Shown here: positions 31,553 to 43,486 of the stretch, one piece after another
How the letters are laid out: the number at the start of each line of letters is the position of its first letter
How positions within the stretch are numbered: the stretch's first letter is position 1
Assembly (NCBI GenBank): GCA_037447655.1
Contig: JBBHKE010001135.1
Location: forward strand, 1 to 52,500
DNA length: 52,500 nt
Direction of reading: 5' to 3'
Source of the DNA: Zygnema cylindricum
Lineage: Eukaryota; Streptophyta; Zygnematophyceae; Zygnematales; Zygnemataceae
Notes under the pieces: model-generated
What the model saw: the letters and a program-made list of their open reading frames with translations, nothing else
Told to the model about the DNA's origin: nothing
Databases searched by the model: none
Translations under genes and position numbers: made by a program

Positions 31553-32598
31553 TGTTGAAATAATTAGTTTTTTTTGTATTTTTGGGTCTAAATTAATTAG
31601 CGGAAAACATACTAAGAAAATCTAGGCAGCCTGCCTCCATCTCTTCTCTCTCGCCCCCATACTTGTTGTAGTCACTGAAAGAGAGAAAGAGCGATGGAGC
31701 CATGGCTGCCTCAGTTCCATGGGAAGGACTAAAGAGTGACTTAAGTCACCTCTCAACAAAAGGTTGAGTCCCGCAGGACTCGAACCCCTGACTGGCAGAG
31801 TGCGGCGTAGCCGTTAGCTCCAACCAGTCTGTCGTAGAAGTCCGTTAAGATATATAGGGTTTGATTAGTATTTAAACTATTGTACTATACATAAATCATT
31901 TAACTGGAAATCTTTACGCCATGGATAGATACAGTTTGATAAAGTACGAAGTACTATACTAATTGAAACGCATATCACGCATTTTGTTTCGACATCGAAA
32001 CAAATATCGGGCAAGTATTTATTACGGCTGAGATTACATTTCGCGTCAAATCTGATGGCGCACATCATCGCCGAAATCCCGGAATGGTCACTTTGGCATT
32101 TAGTGACATGGCATGACATGGCGCCACGTGGAGAGACGACATTCGGTCGCAGGAATTTCGAGGAATGTACGGACGAGTGGAAAATGGACACTTGTCCGCC
32201 GAATGGCCTTGTCGTACAGAGGCCGTTCAGAAAGTACATCAGTAGTAGTACTTTTTGGTACTGTACAATGTTCTGATTGGTTCGTACATGCAGTAGATAG
32301 GGGCTGTGAGAGGAACTAGGAAAAACTAGGACTTAGGAAAAATCAGGAAGATAGTCCTCTCTCTCTTTGAGAGTTTGTATAAATTGGCATCTTTGCCACC
32401 CTATAACTTATCGCCTGGTTGGGCGTTTTTAGAGATTTCTTTTTCTACAGACTCAAGGGAGTCCACGCTGCACAAGGGTGCACTGAGATTGTCTGCTTGT
32501 CTGCTTTGGTAGCACTGGTTTCTATTGAAAGTGGGTAAGTTAATAGCTATCTAGAGGCTTTCTGTATTCTGTAGTCTAATGGAGGATACATAATTGCA
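31553..32598 (+). repeat. LTR shared by Cop4b (3') and Cop4c (5')
   Basis: 1046 bp, again bordered by a pol end on the left and a primer site (32599-32613, perfect GGTTATGGGCCCACC) with gag on the right. It has the core (31661-31679), a tRNA-like segment, a G-box (32125-32130), GTAC motifs, TATAAAT near 32379, a leader hairpin GACTC-AAGG-GAGTC near 32451, and the gag ATG at 32579. Confidence 0.93.
31766..31838 (-). other. tRNA-like segment antisense in the Cop4b/4c LTR
   Basis: Minus strand: the B-box GGTTCGAGTCC (31776-31786) sits in a T-arm-like hairpin with CAGG/CCTG pairing. Upstream lies an A-box-like GACTGGTTGGAGC and a possible D-stem AGC/GCT. This is one of the better preserved copies. 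Confidence 0.68.
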
Positions 32599-34847
32599 GG
32601 TTATGGGCCCACCCTTTAGGGTGCCCACCTTCAATGGATCTGGGTTCATCTATTGGGAAGCCGTGATGATAAGAGCTTTCTGAGAAAAACGATACTGGGG
32701 TATCGTCAGTGGACAAGTGAAGTGTCCACCTTCGGGAACTCAACCAAGATTTGGAGGAGTAAGGTTTCCTACAGCAACGGCTGCCTCAGCAGAAGAGGCA
32801 GATGATGGGGACACCAGTGTGATCGAAAAAGGGAAAGGTAAGGAGACACCCCTCACTCCTATTGCCAGAGTACCGGAAAGGGCGATCGTGAAGACGACGG
32901 AGAACGATACTCAAATGTGGGAGGATGTAAAAATGGCTGCCAAGAACTTCATTCTGAGGCACCTCACTCAAGCGTTGGCCACCCCTCATCTTCACATTTA
33001 CAAGGCCGAGGAGTTTTGGGTGAGTTTAGTGGAGATTTATAGAGGTGGAACTAGTCGAAGCTCTAGTTGGTTGAGCAAAAGCTAGTGAGTTACACTTACA
33101 AAGGAGGAAGATGTTAGATTACTGTAATGATCTTTCTTGTTTGTACATGGAGATGGAAAGTGCATGGTGGACAGGTACAATGAAAATGAAAGTTAACACA
33201 CTCATCATCAAGTTACCAAATGAGTTTGAGAACATAGTGTATCGAGTACAGGAATTGCCTGATAGTTCATAGAAATGGAACACAATGGTCAGGATGATAC
33301 TTGTGCAGGAAAACACAATGGAGATTAGGAGAGGAGGAAAGAGCATTCAAGCTCTAGCAGCAGGAGGGGAACGATGGGGGAAGGACCCAAAGAAACCTTA
33401 CAAAGGGGAAAGAGATCATTCTGGGGGACCGAGGCCCCCAAAGGGTCTTTGTCATTTTTGCAAAAAGCCTGGACACTTCATCGCAGATTGTGTCAAGCTG
33501 TCAGAGCTCAGGCTCCAAAAGAATTGTAGAGGGGGTTCTTTCGGAGGGAAGAAAAAGGCGCTTGTGGTTATAAAAGTGACAGGAGAAACTGAGGATGAGT
33601 CCTCTGAGGAGGATGGGGAGCTTCTTTTTGACGAGAGTCTGGAGGAGAAGGAGATCCCTCGGAGACAGAAGTGTGCCCTAGGAGCAATTCGGGACGCTCC
33701 ACAGGAAGGATGGATCATTGACTCAGGTGCATCCATGCATATGTGTCGCGATAAAAAACTCTTCACTAAGCTAAGAAAGATCCTTACTGTAGAGATAGAG
33801 TATGGGGATGGGAGAGTGGTTACTAGAGATCTAGTGGGATCAGTAGATCTGAAAGTCATAGTGGAGGGTAAAACTTCTATACTTACATTCTCAGATGTAC
33901 TCTACATTCCTCAGTTGAGTAATAATGTTGTCTCTACGTCTGTGCTAGATGACAAAGAGTTTGATACCTTCACTAGAAAGGGAGTCTTTACAGCTAAGTA
34001 TGGGGATGAAGTTTACTTCACGGCAGATAAGGGTAGCCAAGGAATATTTAGGCTTAACGTGAGTAATGAAAAGAAGAATGCTTACTATGTTGGTGTTCCT
34101 AAGCTGATGATTTGGCATAAGCGGTTGGGGAATGTGCATTTTTATAGCTTGAGGGAAATGAAAAAGCTTGGGGTAGTTGAAGGCATTCAGTTTGGGGATA
34201 ATGAAATGATGGATGATTGTAGTGGTTGTGCTCAAGGTAAGGCTCGAAGACTTCCCTTTCCCAAAGCCGCCACATATAGAGGTGAGAAAGTGTTAGATTT
34301 GGTCCACACAGATATTTGGGGTCCGACAAAAGTACCTTCGGTTGGATGAAAGAGGTTTATGATGACAATAACCGATGACTGGTCTAGATATTCTAGAGTC
34401 TACTTTTTGAAAACAAAGTCTAAAGCATCAACTTACTTCAAAGAATATAAAGCTTGGAGTGAGAAGTTGCATGAAACCCCCATTAAGAGGATAAGGAGTG
34501 ATAATGGGGGGGAATATACCTCTAACCAGTTTGAGGAATATCTGAGAGATGAGGGAGTGCAGCACCAGAAAACTGTACCATATAACCCGGAACAAAATGG
34601 GGTAGCTCAGAGGTTGAATCGAACACAAGGAGATAGTGCTTGTAGTATGTTGGCAGACAAGAAAATAGGAAAGAGATTTTGGGAAAAAGCAATGAACTAT
34701 GCCAACTACATTTAAAATAGAGTCCTTACCTCAGCTGTAAAGGGAGTAACACCTTATGAGAGATGTGTTGGAAGGAAACCAGATATCTCACAGCTTAAAG
34801 TATTCAGTAGCCAAGTTTACAGTCTTGACACGGATTGGAAAAATTGG
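32579..34847 (+). pseudogene. Cop4c gag-pol, truncated in the integrase region
   Basis: Gag begins at the LTR-borne ATG but has a stop 12 bases later and others near 32680 and 33270. From 33285 to 34349 the frame is open (354 codons) and holds an intact zinc knuckle (C-H-F-C-K-K-P-G-H-F-I-A-D-C), protease D-S-G and the integrase finger. It lacks the stops shared by Cop4a and Cop4b, so it branched off before they arose. The sequence ends past the integrase core at L-D-T-D-W-K-N-W, where it joins Cop6. Confidence 0.92.
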
Positions 34848-35182
34848 TAAGAAGATTTCAAAGCATCCTACAAATCTGATGCCTTTGTAACATTAATATA
34901 TGTCATATGCAATTCTTTTGATATCATAAGCTTCACTAAATGCAAAGCTTGGTCATTCTTTTGATCAAAGCTGGCATGAGATTATGCCAAGGATCCATTT
35001 AACACATCAATAAGTTTCACTTGCTTGAAGTAAGACTTAACCAAATCAGCCCAATACAGATATTCACGTCCATCAAAGACTGGAATTCGTGATAGCGGGC
35101 CCGTGACCTGTTGTTCAAAGACAACTGCTGGTACTAAAGATGAAGAAAAAGCAGCAGTAGTAGTCATTGTAGAACAAAACAA
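34844..35182 (-). pseudogene. Cop6 gag, N-terminal fragment
   Basis: Starts at the ATG at 35182 inside the LTR and reads E-Q-Q-V-T-G-P-L-S-R-I-P-V-F-D-G-R-E-Y-L, clearly a distant relative of the V-M-G-P-P gag start. It runs 66 codons to a stop at 34982, then continues recognisably (T-Y-I-N-V, similar to Cop7 T-Y-L-N-L) to the junction with Cop4c. The primer site has drifted to GGTCACGGGCCCGC. Confidence 0.85.
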
Positions 35183-35870
35183 GAGAGGAAGCTTTCACAA
35201 ATATCAATGACCAAACAACAACTTTGACAGACAATAACTTTCAACACAAGAACACAATAGTCTTACAAATCAACCATAGTGTAGATATCATACAATGGAA
35301 CACACACATAAAATTTCACTTAATTCTGCTCATAGATTTGTGAGATATTTAGAGGTGGGTTTTCATAAAACTGAGTGTACAATTTTTGTTTTCATATCAT
35401 TTGTTCCTAATTAAATCAAAATTTTCTAAGTCCTACTTCTATACACTGAAACTACACTAAGCCGTACGAAGGCATTCCAGCCGATCATGTAACATTCTAA
35501 CACAACAGATATTTACACCGAAGTTCCGATAACTTAAAGTGATAGTGATCTAGTCATGCCTCGTCAGTATTTGTTGGCGGCCGCTGTCTGCCGTCCGATT
35601 AGAGGATTTGGCACCATAGATGTGACTTCACGAAGTACCGTGGTCCCGCCGAATTTTCGTACGTCCACGGAGGACATACTCACGCATTTCTCTCAAGTGA
35701 TGACGCGTGTCCCAAGTGTGAATGAACCGTGAACTGCCAACTTCGCTGTCACACTAATTTTAGTAAGTACTGAACCGAACTCAACCAGAAATAACTTAAG
35801 TCCTGAACAGCTCTCTCTCTCTCTCTCACAGCTGAGGCATAAAGAGGACTAAAGCTTTCTAAAAACAACA
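35109..35870 (-). repeat. Cop6 5' LTR
   Basis: 762 bp, from TGTTGTTTTTAG (35870) to GAACAACA (35109) on the minus strand. It shares with the Cop7 LTR the U3 start (T-T-T-A-G-T-C-C-T-C-T) and a GTACG-rich segment near 35465-35500, but it is shorter. A (CT)8 run is at 35811-35826. I see no tRNA-like segment or G-box here, which sets Cop6 and Cop7 apart from the other families. Confidence 0.8.
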
Positions 35871-37074
35871 TGTCTACTTCTACTACTACTGCTGCAGCTT
35901 CACCTGCACCAATTGTTATAAAACAACATTAATTTCCTCCAAAAATTATTTTCAGTTTCAACTTCCAAATCCCCTTCACTTCTTGCTAGTATTCTAACTT
36001 CAATAACCTCTTCCTCTTGCACATTTTTATCACTCACCAATCTGTTGTTTGAAAAAGTGACACAAATTGAATCTTTTACTGTCACCTCTTTCTCGTTTCC
36101 ATTTCCGATGACAACAATTTCTCCTTGCCCTTCCTCATGTTCCATACTTCGAAAGTAGCAATCGCCAAGTATACAAATTCTTCGGTGGGAAGTGTAGCCC
36201 TTCGTTTAGGGGGTCGACCTCGATTATCATCCCACCCATTCCTGAAAGTTCATGCGACACATGCACTTTTATATAGCGGACATACCCTGAAAGTATGCCC
36301 TACATCATTACAGTAAAAACAGTTTTCTACTTGACAGCTTTTCTTATTTCTCTGAAACTGTGATCTGACACCTTGACAATTCCCCTTATTCTTTAGATCT
36401 TCTTTATAAGTCTCTTCCTCTAAAACACATCTGATTACTAAAGGTAAGTTCCAATCCCTTGTATCAACCTGTTTTAATATGTCTAAAGCACACCTATATT
36501 CCTTCGCTAATCCTTTCATTAGCAACAAAGCCTTTTGAGCATTGGTAAAGTTTCCTCCTGCAATATAATTTATGCAAACAATATTTGTAACCCAATACAG
36601 TAATTCACCATACTATACTCAACTATTTTCGTGAGATTACTCATCCAGTGATACACCGAAGTCTTTTGATATACACGTTCTAAGCTCTTCCATAATTCAG
36701 CTGCACTTTCTAGATTAAGGTAAGTCATGAGAAGTTCCTCAGTGATACACCGAAGTCATTTGATATACACGTTCTAAGCTCTTCCATAATTCAGCTGCAC
36801 TTTGTAGATTAAGGTAAGTCATGACAAGTTCCTCGTTCAAGGATAGCTTGATAGTCAGCAAACACTCATTGTTCTTCTCCTCCCATCCAGCCGATGATTC
36901 ACCCCATGTCCTATCCACCACATCCATTAACTTCCTTGACTTGAAGTAGCCCTCCAAAATATTCCTCCAATAGTAATATTTACATCCATCAAATATGGGT
37001 AAGATTGATTCATCCAATATGGGTAGCCATTGGTGTGGTCCCATAACCTATTGTTCATATCCATTTTCAGCCAT
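35871..37074 (-). pseudogene. Cop7 gag, broken and interrupted by Cop6
   Basis: The gag start is likely the ATG at 37074 in the LTR (M-A-E-N-G-Y-E-Q), but the LTR end has mutated so that the next codon is a stop. The frame is open again from 37044 (M-G-P-H-Q-W-L-P-I-L) to 36739 with a W-K-S-L-E-R-V-Y motif. A 94-bp tandem duplication follows. A zinc knuckle C-F-Y-C-N-D-V-G-H-T-F-R-V-C lies near 36290-36340 in a frame open from 36528 to 36250. An acidic region continues to about 35900, where Cop6 is inserted. No pol domain is left. Confidence 0.88.
36646..36833. repeat. 94-bp tandem duplication within Cop7 gag
   Basis: Two direct copies (36646-36739 and 36740-36833) beginning CAGTGATACACCGAAGTC, with only a few mismatches. 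The coding sense is repeated (E-L-W-K-S-L-E-R-V-Y-Q), so it arose after or during decay of the element. Confidence 0.9.
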
Positions 37075-38237
37075 AAATGTACCCACGGAAGCACCACAGA
37101 CTACCCCAAAACAACCTCCTTTGATTCCACTCAGAAGTCTACAGACTAACCAAACCAAGCTGAAACTACTCAACCAAATATTTCCCAGGCCATTTAATAT
37201 TCCCACAAATTTTCATATAACAATACCAAACCGAATAATCACAACACCCTGTCAAAGTTGCAGAAAAACAGACTGCCAGAACTTTGATAAATATGACCAA
37301 CTTCACAATGAAGCCCTTAGCAAATCACATATACACTAGGTCTGCAAATTTGCCACAATATTTCCACTATAAGGAGGAACACACATGAAAAATTTCAGAT
37401 AATTCTACCTTTACAACTGAGAGCAATTCTCAGATGAAATTCCTAAAAAGGAGCAAAACAGTTTCTGTCCAAAAAGTTCCTAAACCTGAATAATGACTAA
37501 GTCCTACAAATATACACTAGAGCTTACTACTGTATGTACGGAGGCATACCAGCCGTACGTAATCAATCAACTACATGTATTAATGTGAGTATATCTGAAT
37601 ACTTCGAGACATGTCAGAATGAATAAATCTACACTAATAATTAATGCACGTAGGACAAAAATATTGTTGTAACTATTTACAAACCTTACGAATTTTGTCA
37701 AATGAATATGGACCATCCATGATAAATAACATGTGATGGACGCGATTTCGCGTCCCTCACCAAATTGACCAAACTGACGGCGCTGCTGTCTATAGCTTCG
37801 GTGGAGTCCAATTCATCACATGTTGACTGCCGCATTATGTTTCGTACGGCCGACATACAATGACAACATAGTCGATATTTCTCTTCCAAAAATGACGGCG
37901 GACTCCGTCCGCCTTCCACTTATTCTTTCATCACCGAAGATGAACCTCCACGTGTAAATCCAGTCCCCAAAATGAAACTGTACTTTTCCATCGGGAACAA
38001 CCAATCTTGACTTCCTCAAGGAGTGACAAGTGTATTTGAAGTGTACCGCCGTCCATTTCCCTTTACGCAAACCGTACTTTTTGTCTATGTTTCTTCTCGT
38101 CACTTGAATTCCAATTCTGTACGTTCCAATACACTTAGTATCTAGTACATAAGCTGATATGGCTGCGGTGTGACCAGCGCAGCATGGCAGTATAACAATG
38201 TGATATAGAGAGGACTAAAGATTTCCAGAAACCAACA
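37049..38237 (-). repeat. Cop7 5' LTR
   Basis: 1189 bp from TGTTGGTTTCTGG (38237) to GAACAATA (37049; the expected final CA is mutated to TA). The primer site is GGTTATGGGACCACACC. It has GTAC motifs (about 37535-37560, 37835, 38075) but no clear tRNA-like segment. To its right the reading of Cop8 RT resumes at once (V-R-Q-P), so Cop7 is inserted in Cop8; CGGGC (38238-38242) would be its target copy. Confidence 0.82.
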
Positions 38238-39452
38238 CGGGCTGCCGCACAAAAATTTCCTCTTCCAACTCTCCATGTAGAAAGGTCGTCTTGATGTCCA
38301 TCTGATGCACTTCCATGTCTTCTGCTGCCGCCATAGTGAGAAGTATCTAAACCAAAGGAAACCTGACCAGCGGAGCGAAAGTTTCATCGTGGTCAATTCC
38401 CTCTTTTTAGGTAAATCCCTTCGCCAATAACCGAGCCTTGTTGCGCTCAATGGTGTTATCCGGGTTGAGTTTCAGCTTAAATACCCACTTACACCCAATT
38501 GGCTTCCTGTCAGGTGGACAATCCATCAATTCCTATGTAACGGCCGCCATAATTGAGGCCATCTCCTCATTAAGGGCTCTCTTCCACCAGTTTCTCTCAG
38601 GACAAGTCATTGCCTCATTATAAGTTTGAGGTTCATCAGGGTGAGACAGTTTGGTTACCTCATTGTTAACTTGCCCCTCTTGAAGTCTTTTGCTGCTTCT
38701 TCTTCCTCCCTCAAACTCGGTTGCCGGAATAGATGGCTCTCTTGGATTCTTCCGAACAATTTCTACTTCTCCCCTATCCCTTGATTCCGGTTCGATTTCC
38801 ACCACACCTTCCGCTCGGTTGGAGTTAATACTAGGGGTTCCACATTTGGGTTTTTCTCAATCTGAACTGTACCTGTAAGATCATCATCTTCTTAAAATCC
38901 TGGATAGTTAGGAAGCTCAAAGTAATCAGAATTTTTTGACTCAAATCTAATTTTGACTGTCTTTGTATGCTTAAAGGGATCTATAAAATTTCCTTCACCC
39001 ATAACCACTAGATGCTTCACTAGGATAATATCCTCTCTTTTGAGATAATAGACTCTGTATCCTTTTACATCTTCATCATATCCTAGTAGATATCCTGGTT
39101 TTCCTTTTAAATCTAACTTCCAGTTTGACGGATCTGTGTCTAAACTGAACACTTGACTACCGAAAACCTTTAAGTGTGAAACATCTGGTTTTCGGCTTGT
39201 CCATCTCTCCTAGGGTGTTTGGCCTTTTACTGCTGAAGTAAGAACTCTATTCTAGAGATAATTTGCACAATTCATTGCTTCGGCCCAAAACTTCTTTCCT
39301 ATCTTGTTATCTGACAGCATACTCCTCGCACTATCACTTAGTGTTCTATTTAATCTTTCAGCTACAGCGTTCTGCTCAAGATTTTCATGAACTGTCTTTT
39401 GGTGTCGCACTCCATCTTCTCTCAAAAAATCCTCAAACTGGTTAGAGGTATA
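38238..39452 (-). pseudogene. Cop8 pol: end of integrase and start of RT
   Basis: Left part of Cop8, read from Y-T-S-N-Q-F-E at 39452 through the integrase C-terminal part (F-S-L-D-T-D), the linker (S-K-R-L-Q) and early RT (C-K-W-V-F-K-L-K-L-N-P-D-N-T-I-E-R; M-D-I-K-T-T-F-L-H-G-E-L-E-E-E-I). Stops include ones near 38348, 38407, 38536, 38894, 39210 and 39254. It breaks off at Cop7; the remaining RT, RNase H and 3' LTR are missing. Confidence 0.92.
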
Positions 39453-40023
39453 TGAAAGATTACAAACCTAATAAATTACACACACAACAATGATGTTCCT
39501 CGATAAACACATTCAATATATTAAGCACAATGTAAATACAACTTCTTTTCTTCCTTCCTTTTACTTCTGATCTTTCTACGCCTCCTTAACAAGCTACGCC
39601 TCCTAAAAGATAATTCTACCACGAAGTCTCAACTAATATATATAGGTACACGACTAGAAACGCGTAGGAATCAACGTGGTAAAACGCACGACCAATAAGT
39701 TGAACCGACTTGAACAACACGGTACGACTAAGAAAGTCAACCGCGAACCAACTTGAATCACACGCTACGACTTGAACTTACGTGAACCGAAACTACCAAG
39801 CAATTTCCACGTCACTTCTATAGTACTATTCAAACATACGTGAAACGAAACGAACACTTAATTTCTACGTCACTTCAAATATCCAGCGACGAAACTACTT
39901 CGTCGCTAACTTCTACGTCACTTTAAATATCTAGCAACGAGACAACTTTGGTTGCTAGTCGTCGCTACTTTAGCTACGAGAATATCTCGTCGCTAAGTAA
40001 GTGCTCAGTACAATATCCTAACA
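39453..40023 (-). repeat. Cop9 3' LTR
   Basis: Runs TGTTAGGATATT (40023) to CTTTCA (39453). Its U3 part (about 39840-40010) contains repeated TACGTCAC boxes and short inverted repeats such as GCGACGA/TCGTCGC, arranged as imperfect ~48-bp repeats. It has no tRNA-like segment. Confidence 0.93.
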
Positions 40024-40057
40024 TTCCCCCTCTTACTGAGACACTTAAATCCCCCTC

Positions 40058-43000
40058 TTACTCCATGCCCACTAACTTCTTTCCCATTTCATAGACTTCC
40101 TTCAATGCTGCGTTGGTTAACATATTAGCAGCTTGTCCGTCTGTAGGAACAAACGAAAATTCAACTTCTTTTTCCGCAACCAAATCTCGAACAAATTGCC
40201 ACTGAATTTTAATTTGTTTAGTGCGCTTATGCAAAATAGGATTTTTACTATATGCAATGGAAGACATATTATCACTTAATATTTGCATGCATTCTTTTTC
40301 CGCTCCTACCTCCGACAAAAAATCTTTAATCCACACAGCATTCTTCGCAGCATGACATGCAGCCATATACTCCGCCTCCGTTGATGAAAGTGCCACAGAA
40401 GGTTGCAAACGGGAATTCCACGAGATCGCTCCTCCTGCAAGTAAAAACACATATCCTGACGTAGACCTTCCTGTATCATGTTCTCCTCCATATTCGGCAT
40501 CACAATATCCATAACAACTCAAGCCCTCACCCTTCCTATAAACAATTCTAAGACTAAGTGTTCCAGCCAAATATCTAAAGATTCTATTCACTGCCTCTCA
40601 ATGTATTTATTTCGGATTACTACAATACCGACTAACCACGCTCATTGCGGCACTAATGTCTGGCCTAGTACCGACACTCAAATACATTAAGCTTCCGACC
40701 GCCTCCCTATACGGGGCATCAACGTCGGGACCTTTAACAATATTAGAAAGCTTGTCACGAGGATCAAGGGGGGTTCCAAGTGGCTTACAATCTAAAAACC
40801 CAAATCTTTCAAGTACCTCTTTTGCATATTGTTCCTTGCTTAACTTAATATCTCCGTTCCTCCTTCTCTGAATCTAAACTCCCACAATGTATTGTGCATC
40901 TCCTAAGTCTGTAATTTTAAAATACTTCTGAAATTCAATCTTTAATTCTCCAAGTAAATCCAAGTTGTGAGAGATAGAAATGAAATCATCTACGTAAACA
41001 CTCAAAATTACCATGTCCCTACCTTCTCCCCGAATATACACTCCACAATCTGCAGTAAGCCTCCTAAATCCCAAAATTAGTAAGACCTTGTGAAGCTTAT
41101 GGTTCCATGTTCTTGGTGCCTGCTTCAAACCATACAAAGCCTTCCACAACCTCCATACTTTTCCGTTCTTTTTAGGAACTCCTTCTGGAATTTTCATGTA
41201 CACCTCCTTTTCTAGTTCTCCATTTAAGAAAGCTGTCTCTACATCCATCTGTTTGATATGCATTCCTTCCGCCGCCACCATTGCAATAATTGCTCGCAAA
41301 GAATCAAACTTAACCACAGGAGCAAAAGTCTTAGAATAATCAATACCCTCCTTCTGTTGAAAGCCTTTACATATTTACCGCGCCTTATACTTAAGAATTT
41401 CTCCCGAAGCTCCCGTCTTTGTCTTAAAAACCCACTTTGAGTCAATCGCCTTCTTACCAACCGGTAAATCTACCTCTTCAAAACACCCATTCGATTTTAC
41501 AGAATTAAATTCTTTGATAAACGCCGGTTTCCACTTCTCCTCCCATTCGTCCGAGTCTCGAGCCTCTTAGTATGATTGAGGATCCGCCGGACGATTTTCT
41601 GTAATTGCTTTTCATAAGAGAAAGGATTCCGCCCTTCTTTCTCTAATTTCGGAAATTGCCCTCTGGTAGCTGGTTTGCTTTTTATATGACTGTCCAGGTG
41701 AAAATCGTTCCAGTGCCTTCCCTTTAGTGGATCTTTTACTTCTCCGTACATCATCTGCAAATTCTTTATCCGAATCACTGTTCTCAATCTTGTCATCATC
41801 CTCCTTCTCTAGGGTTGTCTCTTCTGATGTCACGGTGTCAATGCCTGTAGGTGATTCTCTGGTGACCTTGTCTCCTTGTGATTTGGTGCCGCTAAGCTTA
41901 GGTGTCAAAACTTTCTCTAAAGGTTTCTCTCCAAATCGCACCTTTTTCTTCGTCTACAAAACTTCGTCCTCTTCCTCCTCCTCTCCAGTGAACTTCTCAT
42001 AATGACTTTCCTCCTCATAATCTTGAGCTTGTTTGGACACATTAGCTCCCTTCACCATCCATTCCAAGTTCTCATTAAACTCCACATTTCTAGACTCTTT
42101 AACCCTTCTAGTGACTGGGTTGTAAATCCTATACTGCATTGAGTTCTCACTATATCCCACAAAATATCCTTCCTATGACCGTGCAGCAAACTTTCCCTCC
42201 CGATTTCTTTCCTCTATGTATCCCATAGCCTCACATCCCCAAATCCTTAAGTGTTTTACCGTAGGTGTTTGTCTACTCCAAAGTTCCTCCGGTGTTTTGT
42301 TGCCCAAAGTGGAATTTATTCTCCTGTTGGTAATATGGTTAGCTGCCCTGATTGCTTCTCCCCAAAGACGATGCGTGAGTTTTGTCGTATGGAGCATGGC
42401 TCGTACCATCTCTTGCAATGTCCGATTCTTCCTCTCTGCAATTCCATTCGATTGTGGGGAATAACGAGCCGTGAACTGTTGTTTAATCCCTGTCTCTTTA
42501 CAGTAATCAGCGAAAGCAAGAAATTCACCTCCTCGGTCTGAGCGAACCGCCTTTACCTGCCTCCCACTTTCCCTCTCAGCCATGACCACAAAGTCTTTAA
42601 ATGTTTCAAGAGCCTCTAACTTAGCTTTTAAAAGATATACCCATGTCTTTCTGCTGAAATCATCAATTATCACTATAATGTACTTGTTTATTCCAATGGT
42701 TTCTAGATGTTTGTCCCCACAAAGATCTACATGGACTAGATCTAGAGGGGCATTCACTTTGAATTGAAGATCTTTCACCGGATGAGGCTTCCTTTTATGT
42801 TTCCCTTTTGTGCATCCAACACATCCAATGACCTTCTCTCCTGTTGCCACATCTAGCCCTCGAACCGCCCCATGACGAATCATCTCCTTAATGTTACTCT
42901 CTGAAGTGTGACACATACGATGGTGCCACAACGTGAGGTCCTCCTTGTTGACTTCTGCCGAATGGAGATGACCTTCTTCATCTGCCGTCTTATTTTTTTG

Positions 43001-43486
43001 TTTTCTCCAAATCAGCCTACTTTGCATATTTTCAGTCACAACGCCTTCTGCAAATGGCCCTGTTTTACTACTCAAAATGATTCTAGCTCCTTCTAAGCAT
43101 GTGTCTCTTCCTCCTTTCTTTTGAATTTGTGGGACACTTAAGAGATTAATGCACCCCCCTGGATTATAAAGCAGATTGTTAAAGCGTACTCTATTGACTC
43201 TAGTTTTCCCTTCCCTATCTTGTGTTGGTAGATCCAACCGTACTGTTCCCACTGTATCGATGACCATTATTGAACCATTAGCCAATATGATGGATTTTGG
43301 TATAGTGAGTTTTTTAATGTCACTAAATAGTCCTGGATCTGAACACATGTGATGTGTGGCACCTGAATCTATGATCCAACTGTTAAATTTTCCCTTACTC
43401 TCCTTGCCTCGTGTGTGAAATAAAATATCCTCCTTTTCCTGTGATTCCTCGATAAGTGAAACGAAAAATCCTTGATCTTGTCCCAT
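40058..43486 (-). pseudogene. Cop9 pol: protease, integrase, RT and RNase H with in-frame stops
   Basis: A single reading frame of about 1140 codons. Protease D-S-G-A-T-H-H-M, integrase finger (W-H-H-R-M-C-H, C-V-G-C-T-K-G), core with R-S-D-R-G-G-E-F and N-G-I-A-E-R-K-N-R, RT with Y-V-D-D near 40990, and RNase H with S-S-T-E-A-E-Y-M. It is interrupted only by stop codons: 42173-42175, 41954-41956, 41612-41614, near 41570, near 41377, at 40874-40876, and two near 40600-40612. No frameshift is visible within it. It is inactive but lightly damaged. Confidence 0.94.

Noticed and set aside
35109-38237. tRNA-like segments in the Cop6 and Cop7 LTRs
   Set aside because: No A-box/B-box pair at tRNA spacing could be found there.
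39840-40010. CRISPR array
   Set aside because: The repeats are imperfect, contiguous and occur once per LTR of Cop9; they are promoter repeats.
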